Shown piece by piece: positions 59,154-64,000 of a stretch of DNA of 64,000 nucleotides. This stretch comes from Azophilus sp965247035. GTDB taxonomy: Bacteria; Pseudomonadota; Gammaproteobacteria; Pseudomonadales; Azotimanducaceae. The stretch spans positions 1,116,001 to 1,180,000 of the forward strand of contig CBDFGJ010000003.1 in NCBI GenBank assembly GCA_965247035.1, written 5' to 3'. Made by a program: the position numbers and the translations under genes. Each line of letters starts with the position of its first letter. Positions within the stretch are counted from its first letter, which is position 1. The notes beneath the pieces are model-generated. The model did not search any database, was not told the origin of the DNA, and saw nothing but the letters and a program-made list of their open reading frames with translations.

Positions 59154-62100
59154 CTACTCAATCAACGTCCATCGTCGGTTCCGAGTGGCGCCAACCGGCC
59201 CCGAGGTCTCAATGACGTTGCCGTTCAACCTGTACAGCCACCAGCTCCCGGCCTCCAAGCTGCGCAGCAGCAGGTCCGCCCGGCCATCGCCATCGAAGTC
59301 CTCAACCGCAACCGGCCGCCAGTTCCGGTCGCGGTTCGCGCTCAGGCGACCGCCGCCGACCACGCGGCCGCCATCCATCAGGTACGTCCACCAAGCGCCA
59401 TCGTCGTGGCGCAGGATCATGTCCGCCACGCCGTTGCCGTCCAGATCCGCGAAGGCGACCGGACGCCAGCCGAAGTCCCGGCTGGCGCGCACCGGCCCCG
59501 AGGTCTCAATGGCGTTGCCGTTCAACGTGTACAGCCACCAGCTCCCGGCCTCCAGGTTGCGCAGCAGCAGGTCGGCGCGGCCATCGCCGTTGAAGTCCTC
59601 GAACGCCTGCGGCACCCAGGCCAAATCCCGGTTCGCCAACAGCGCCGACCCAATGGCCTCGTCGCCGTCCAGCGCGTACAGCAGCCATCGGCCGCTGCGC
59701 CTGTGGCGCAGCACCGCATCCGTGCGCCCGTCGCCGTTGAAGTCGCGGAAGGCGAGCGCGCGGTACTCCTGGTCCCGCGCCATTTCGAGCTCGCCGCTCT
59801 CAATGACGCTGGCGCCGGACAGGCCATAGCGCCACCACCGGCCGGAGTCGGCGTGGCGCAGGATGACATCGGCCGCGCCGTCGCCGTTGGTGTCCGTGAA
59901 GGCCTCCGGCCGCCAAGCGCGATCGCCCGTCATGGCCACCCGGCCCTGGGCCGCAACGGCGTTGCCGTCCATCAGGTACAGCCACCAAGCGCCCGTGTCC
60001 AGATTGCGGATCAATAGGTCCGCTTTGCCGTCGCCATCGAAGTCGGCCAAGGACTGCGGCGCCCAACGGGTGTTCGACACCGCCCGCACCGGCCCCGAAC
60101 TGACGATGCGCCCGCCGTCCAGACCGTACCGCCACCAAGCGCCGCCCTTGCTGCGCAGCAGGATGTCCGGGGCGCCGCCGCCGTCGAAGTCGGCCATGGC
60201 GGAGCGGGGAAGACGCGGCTGACGGCCGGCCGTGTCCGGCACCACCTCAAGGTGCAGCCGATAGGCGCCGGTCCCGCCCCCGTAGCTTTCGACCCGCACG
60301 TAGTAGTCGCCCGGGGCGACCGCCGCCTCCATCCTGAAATTGGATTCGCCGCCTGCATCGTCATTTGCGGCCAGCCGAGCGCCAGCGCTGTCCTCAAGCA
60401 CGCCAACGGTGTCCAGGCCGCCTGTGGCGTAGGCCGTGACGACGGCGCCTGGACCAGCGGCAACGGTGAACCGAAAGGAGTCGATGTCGCCCCCGGTTTC
60501 TATGACGCCGGCGGCTTCGGCGCCGCCGTCCGCCGCATCCAGGATGGTCGCGCCGTCCCTGAAGTGGCCGTGGTCGTCTTCGGGGAGATGGCGGAATTGA
60601 AGATGCAGCCGATAGGCGCCAATCCCGCCCCCCTGGCTTTCAACCCGCACATAGTGGTCGCCCGGGGGGAGGGCCGCCTCCATCCTGAAATTGGATCCGT
60701 CGCCTCCATCGCCACTTGCGGCCAGCCGAGCGCCGTCGCCGTCCTCAAGCCGGCCAACGGTGTCCAGATCGCCTGTGGTGTAGGCCGTGACGACGGCGCC
60801 TGGACCAGCGGGAATGGTGAACCGAAAGTAGTCGACGTCGTCTCCGGGCGCGATGCCACCGGCGGCTTCGGCGCCGCCGCTCCCCGCATCCAGGATGGTC
60901 GCGCCGCCCCTGATGTCGCCATGGCCGTCCGGATGGCTGAACTCAAGATGCAGCCGATAAGCGCCAGTCGCGCCGCCGCGGCTTTCGACCCGCACGTAGT
61001 GGTCGCCCGGGGGGAGCGTCGCCTCCATCCTGAAATTGGATCCGTCGCCTCCATCATCATTTTCCGACAGCCGGTCGCCATCGCCGTCCTCAAGCCGGCC
61101 AACGGTGTCCAGCCCGCCTGTGGCGTAGGCCGTGACGATGGCGTCCGGGCCAGCGGGAACGGTGAACCGAAAGTAGTCGATGTCGTTTCCGGGCGCGATG
61201 ACGCCGGCGGCTTCGGCGTCGCCGCTTTCCGCATCCAGGGTGGTCGCGCCGCCCCTGGTGTCGCCAAAGTCGTCGATGTCGTTTCCGGGCGCGATGTCGC
61301 CGGCGACATCGCCGCCGCCGCTCCCCGCATCCGGGATGGTCGCGCCGTCCGTAGCGTCGCCGCCGACGTCTTCGACAGGGTCGTTACGGCGTTGGAATTG
61401 AAGATGCAGCCGATAGGCGCCAATCCCGTCCCCGCGGCTTTCAACCCGCACGTAGTGGTCGCCCGGGGGGAGCGTCGCCGCCATCCTGAAATTGGACTCG
61501 TCGCCTGCATCGTCATCTTCGGCCAGCAGAGCCCCAGCGCCGTCCTCAAGCCGGCCAACGGTGTCCAGGTCGCCGGTGGTGTAGGCCGTGACGATGGCGT
61601 CCGGGCCAGCGGGAACGGTGAATCGAAAGTAGTCGACGTCGTCTCCGGGCGCGATGTCGCCGGCGGCTTCGGCGCCGCCGCTCCCCGCATTCAGGATGGT
61701 CGCGCCGCCCCTGGTGTCGCCATGGCCGTCCGGATGGTTGAACTCAAGATGCAGCCGATAGGCGCCAGTCCCGTCCCTGTGACTTTCAACCCGCACGTAG
61801 TAGTCGCCCGGGGGGACCGCCGCCGCCATCCTGAAATTGAATCCGTCGCCTCCATCGTCATTTGCGGCCAGCCGGTCGCCTGCGCTGTCCTCAAGCCGGC
61901 CAACGGTGTCCAGGCCGCCTGTGGTGTAGGCCGTGACGATGGCGTCCGGGCCAGCGGGAACGGTGAACCGAAAGTAGTCGACGTCGTCTCCGGACGCGAT
62001 GTCGCCGGCGGCTTCGGCGCCGCCGCTCCCCGCATCCAGGATGGTCGCGCCGCCCCTGGTGTCGCCATGGCCGTCCGGATGGCTGAACTCAAGATGCAGC

Positions 62101-64000
62101 CGATAGGCGCCAGTCCCGTCCCTCCCGTCCCTGTAACTTTCAACCCGCACGTAGTAGTCGCCCGGGGGGACCGCCGCCACCATCCTGAAATTGAATCCGT
62201 CGCCTCCATCGTCATTTGCGGCCAGCCGGTCGCCTGCGCTGTCCTCAAGCCGGCCAACGGTGTCCAGGCCGCCTGTGGTGTAGGCCGTGACGATGGTGTC
62301 CGGGCCAGCGGGAACGGTGAATCGAAAGTAGTCGATGTCGTCTCCGGGCGCGATGTCGCCGGCGGCTTCGGCGCCGCCGCTCCCCGCGTCCAGGATGGTC
62401 GCGCCGCTCCTGGTGTCGCCGTGGCCGTCCGGATAGCTGAACTCAAGATGCAGCCGATAGACGCCAGTCCCGTCCCTGTAACTTTCGACCCGCACATAGT
62501 AGTCGCCCGGGGGGACCGCCGCCGCCATCCTGAAATTGGGTCCGTCGCCTCCATCGTCATTTTCGGACAGCCGGTCGCCTGCGCTGTCCTCAAGCCGGCC
62601 AACGGTGTCCAGGCCGCCTGTGGTGTAGGCCGTGACGATGGCGTCCGGGCCAGCGGGAACGGTGAACCGAAAGTAGTCGATGTCGTCTCCGGGCGCGATG
62701 TCGCCGGCGGCTTCGGCGCCGCCGCTCCCCGCATCCAGGATGGTCGCGCCGCCCCTGGTGTCGCCATGGCCGTCCGGATGGCTGAACTCAAGATGCAGCC
62801 GATAGGCGCCAATCCCATCCCTGTAACTTTCAACCCGCACGTAGTAGTCGCCCGGGGGGAGCGTCGCCCCCATCCTGAAATTGAGTGAGCCGCCTTTATC
62901 GTCATCCCCAACCAACTGATTGCCATCGCTGTCCTCCAGCACGCCAACGGTGTCCAGGCCGCCTGTGGTGTAGGCCGTGACGATGGCGCCCGGGCCAGCG
63001 GGAACGGTGAACCGAAAGTAGTCGACGTCGCTTCCGGGCGCGATGTCGCCGGCGGCTTCGGCGCCTTCGCTCCCCGCATCCAGGAGGGTCGCGCCGCCCC
63101 TGGTGTCGCCGTGGCTATCCGGATAGCTGTACTCAAGATGCAGCCGATAGGGGCCAATCCCATCCCCGCGGCTTTCGACCCGCACGTAGTAGTCGCCCGG
63201 GGGGACCGCCGCCTCCATCCTGAAATTGGATCCGTCGCCTCCATCGTCATTTTCGGACAGCCGGTCGCCTGCGCTGTCCTCAAGCCGGCCAACGGTGTCC
63301 AGACCGCCTGTGGTGTAGGCAGTGACGACGGCGACCGGGCCAGCGGGAACGGTGAACTGAAAGTAGTCGATGTCGTTTCCGGGCGCTATGCCACCGGCGG
63401 CTTCGACGCCGCCGCTCCCCGCATCCAGGATGGTCGCACCGCCCCTAGAGCCGCCGTGGCCGTCTAGACGGCTGTACTCAAGATGCAGCCGATAGGCGCC
63501 AATCCCGTCCCCCTGGCTTTCAACCCGCACGTAGTAGTCGCCCGGGGGGAGGGTCGCCTCCATCCTGAAATTGAGTGAGTCGCCTCCATCGTCATTTGCG
63601 GCCAGCCGAGCGCCTGCGCCGTCCTCCAGCCGGCCAACGGTGTCCAGGCCGCCTGTGGTGTAGGCCGTGACGACGGCGTCCGGGCCAGCGGGAATGGTGA
63701 ACCGAAAGTAGTCGACGTCGTCTCCGCGAGCTATCTCATCGACGGCTTCGGCACCGCCGCTTCCCGCATCCAGGATGTTCGCACCGCCCCTAGTGTCGTT
63801 GTGGCCATCTAGGATGAGATAACGCTTGATGTGAGGAAAGACCAAGGAAAAAGGAGCGGCATGATCGGAATCGCCATAGCCGTCGCCCTCCAGACTTTCG
63901 CATACGCTGCGTGACCCGTATGATAGGCTGCCCGTGCGTGCTCGGATACCGCCATCCTCATAGAGTCTGACAAAGACCGAGCCGCTCGACCCTCCTGCGG
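59154..64000 (-). CDS. Giant extracellular-type repeat protein with ten PPC and seven FG-GAP/VCBS repeats, 5' end outside window
   Basis: At least 1,614 aa; the frame is open to the window edge, and a TTG at 63845 is only an internal possibility. Ten PPC-type (bacterial pre-peptidase C-terminal) units of about 112 residues follow each other, each with DIDYFRFTVPAGP, VTAYTTGGLDTVGRLED, NDDGGD, FRMEA, PPGDYYVRVES and YRLHLEF. Between units 7 and 8 lies a truncated unit. The C-terminal 350 residues hold seven FG-GAP/VCBS-like blades with calcium loops such as DFDGDGKADLL. No signal peptide or protease domain is visible in the window. Role could be adhesion or a secreted enzyme's binding part; not determined. 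Confidence 0.9.
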   Translation of the reverse strand, partial: AGGSSGSVFVRLYEDGGIRARTGSLSYGSRSVCESLEGDGYGDSDHAAPFSLVFPHIKRYLILDGHNDTRGGANILDAGSGGAEAVDEIARGDDVDYFRFTIPAGPDAVVTAYTTGGLDTVGRLEDGAGARLAANDDGGDSLNFRMEATLPPGDYYVRVESQGDGIGAYRLHLEYSRLDGHGGSRGGATILDAGSGGVEAAGGIAPGNDIDYFQFTVPAGPVAVVTAYTTGGLDTVGRLEDSAGDRLSENDDGGDGSNFRMEAAVPPGDYYVRVESRGDGIGPYRLHLEYSYPDSHGDTRGGATLLDAGSEGAEAAGDIAPGSDVDYFRFTVPAGPGAIVTAYTTGGLDTVGVLEDSDGNQLVGDDDKGGSLNFRMGATLPPGDYYVRVESYRDGIGAYRLHLEFSHPDGHGDTRGGATILDAGSGGAEAAGDIAPGDDIDYFRFTVPAGPDAIVTAYTTGGLDTVGRLEDSAGDRLSENDDGGDGPNFRMAAAVPPGDYYVRVESYRDGTGVYRLHLEFSYPDGHGDTRSGATILDAGSGGAEAAGDIAPGDDIDYFRFTVPAGPDTIVTAYTTGGLDTVGRLEDSAGDRLAANDDGGDGFNFRMVAAVPPGDYYVRVESYRDGRDGTGAYRLHLEFSHPDGHGDTRGGATILDAGSGGAEAAGDIASGDDVDYFRFTVPAGPDAIVTAYTTGGLDTVGRLEDSAGDRLAANDDGGDGFNFRMAAAVPPGDYYVRVESHRDGTGAYRLHLEFNHPDGHGDTRGGATILNAGSGGAEAAGDIAPGDDVDYFRFTVPAGPDAIVTAYTTGDLDTVGRLEDGAGALLAEDDDAGDESNFRMAATLPPGDHYVRVESRGDGIGAYRLHLQFQRRNDPVEDVGGDATDGATIPDAGSGGGDVAGDIAPGNDIDDFGDTRGGATTLDAESGDAEAAGVIAPGNDIDYFRFTVPAGPDAIVTAYATGGLDTVGRLEDGDGDRLSENDDGGDGSNFRMEATLPPGDHYVRVESRGGATGAYRLHLEFSHPDGHGDIRGGATILDAGSGGAEAAGGIAPGDDVDYFRFTIPAGPGAVVTAYTTGDLDTVGRLEDGDGARLAASGDGGDGSNFRMEAALPPGDHYVRVESQGGGIGAYRLHLQFRHLPEDDHGHFRDGATILDAADGGAEAAGVIETGGDIDSFRFTVAAGPGAVVTAYATGGLDTVGVLEDSAGARLAANDDAGGESNFRMEAAVAPGDYYVRVESYGGGTGAYRLHLEVVPDTAGRQPRLPRSAMADFDGGGAPDILLRSKGGAWWRYGLDGGRIVSSGPVRAVSNTRWAPQSLADFDGDGKADLLIRNLDTGAWWLYLMDGNAVAAQGRVAMTGDRAWRPEAFTDTNGDGAADVILRHADSGRWWRYGLSGASVIESGELEMARDQEYRALAFRDFNGDGRTDAVLRHRRSGRWLLYALDGDEAIGSALLANRDLAWVPQAFEDFNGDGRADLLLRNLEAGSWWLYTLNGNAIETSGPVRASRDFGWRPVAFADLDGNGVADMILRHDDGAWWTYLMDGGRVVGGGRLSANRDRNWRPVAVEDFDGDGRADLLLRSLEAGSWWLYRLNGNVIETSGPVGATRNRRWTLIE

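Noticed and set aside
60252..62888. Long open frame of 878 codons on the + strand opposite the giant repeat gene
   Set aside because: It mirrors the periodic repeat gene; its sequence is a repetitive antisense reading without ribosome site or family features, while the minus strand gives recognised domains.

Overview
The window looks like part of a gammaproteobacterial chromosome. The housekeeping backbone has conserved gammaproteobacterial order: recG-spoT-rpoZ-gmk-yicC facing rph-pyrE, then argB-algC-coaBC (close to the Pseudomonas order), mrp-dcd, and purM facing DUF2066-phosphatidyltransferase-hda. Protein coding is GC-rich. Fatty-acid or sterol-type CoA enzymes (acyl-CoA dehydrogenase, CaiB, MaoC-like dehydratase, thiolase-like protein), a PQQ-type sugar dehydrogenase and a TonB receptor with a Fur box suggest a free-living or host-associated aerobic heterotroph. 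I cannot name the genus.

Layout. 1-2.3 kb: end of a copper P-type ATPase. 2.9-7.8 kb: an AT-rich array of five integron gene cassettes with recognisable attC sites but no integrase. It carries a C5-methyltransferase/restriction enzyme pair, a GIY-YIG protein, a HEPN-like protein and a frameshifted gene. 8.3-9.8 kb: IS66 and IS5-like remnants. 10-20.6 kb: metabolic and transport genes separated by decayed TonB-receptor fragments and small coiled-coil membrane proteins. 20.7-29.4 kb: TonB receptor, an array of hairpin-forming 43-46 bp repeats, a cytochrome b561-YceI fusion, a TPP enzyme, a PepSY protein, a PHP phosphodiesterase and a second YceI. 30-31.6 kb: tRNA-Leu, a broken tRNA-Leu copy and a rubredoxin. 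31.7-43.2 kb: the conserved housekeeping block. 43.2-44.9 kb: transposase and methylase debris. 45-53.3 kb: mrp-dcd, purM, DUF2066-hda, a MurG-like transferase and a metallo-beta-lactamase-fold protein. 53.4-59.1 kb: CoA metabolism. 59.2 kb to the end: an open-ended gene for a protein of at least 1,614 residues with ten PPC-type repeats and seven FG-GAP/VCBS-type repeats.

Two genome-dynamics themes stand out. First, a 140 bp element with terminal inverted repeats occurs four times, each copy flanked by a perfect 4 bp target duplication (CTAG, TTAA, CTTG, CTAG). It behaves like a MITE of an IS5-type transposase; one copy supplies the stop codon of the copper ATPase. Second, ends of genes are repeatedly duplicated in tandem: the dcd 3' end five times with an exact 120 bp period, both ends of pyrE, the 3' end of the CaiB gene, and an intergenic unit after the nitroreductase. 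All functional calls come from reading the sequence; no database search was run.
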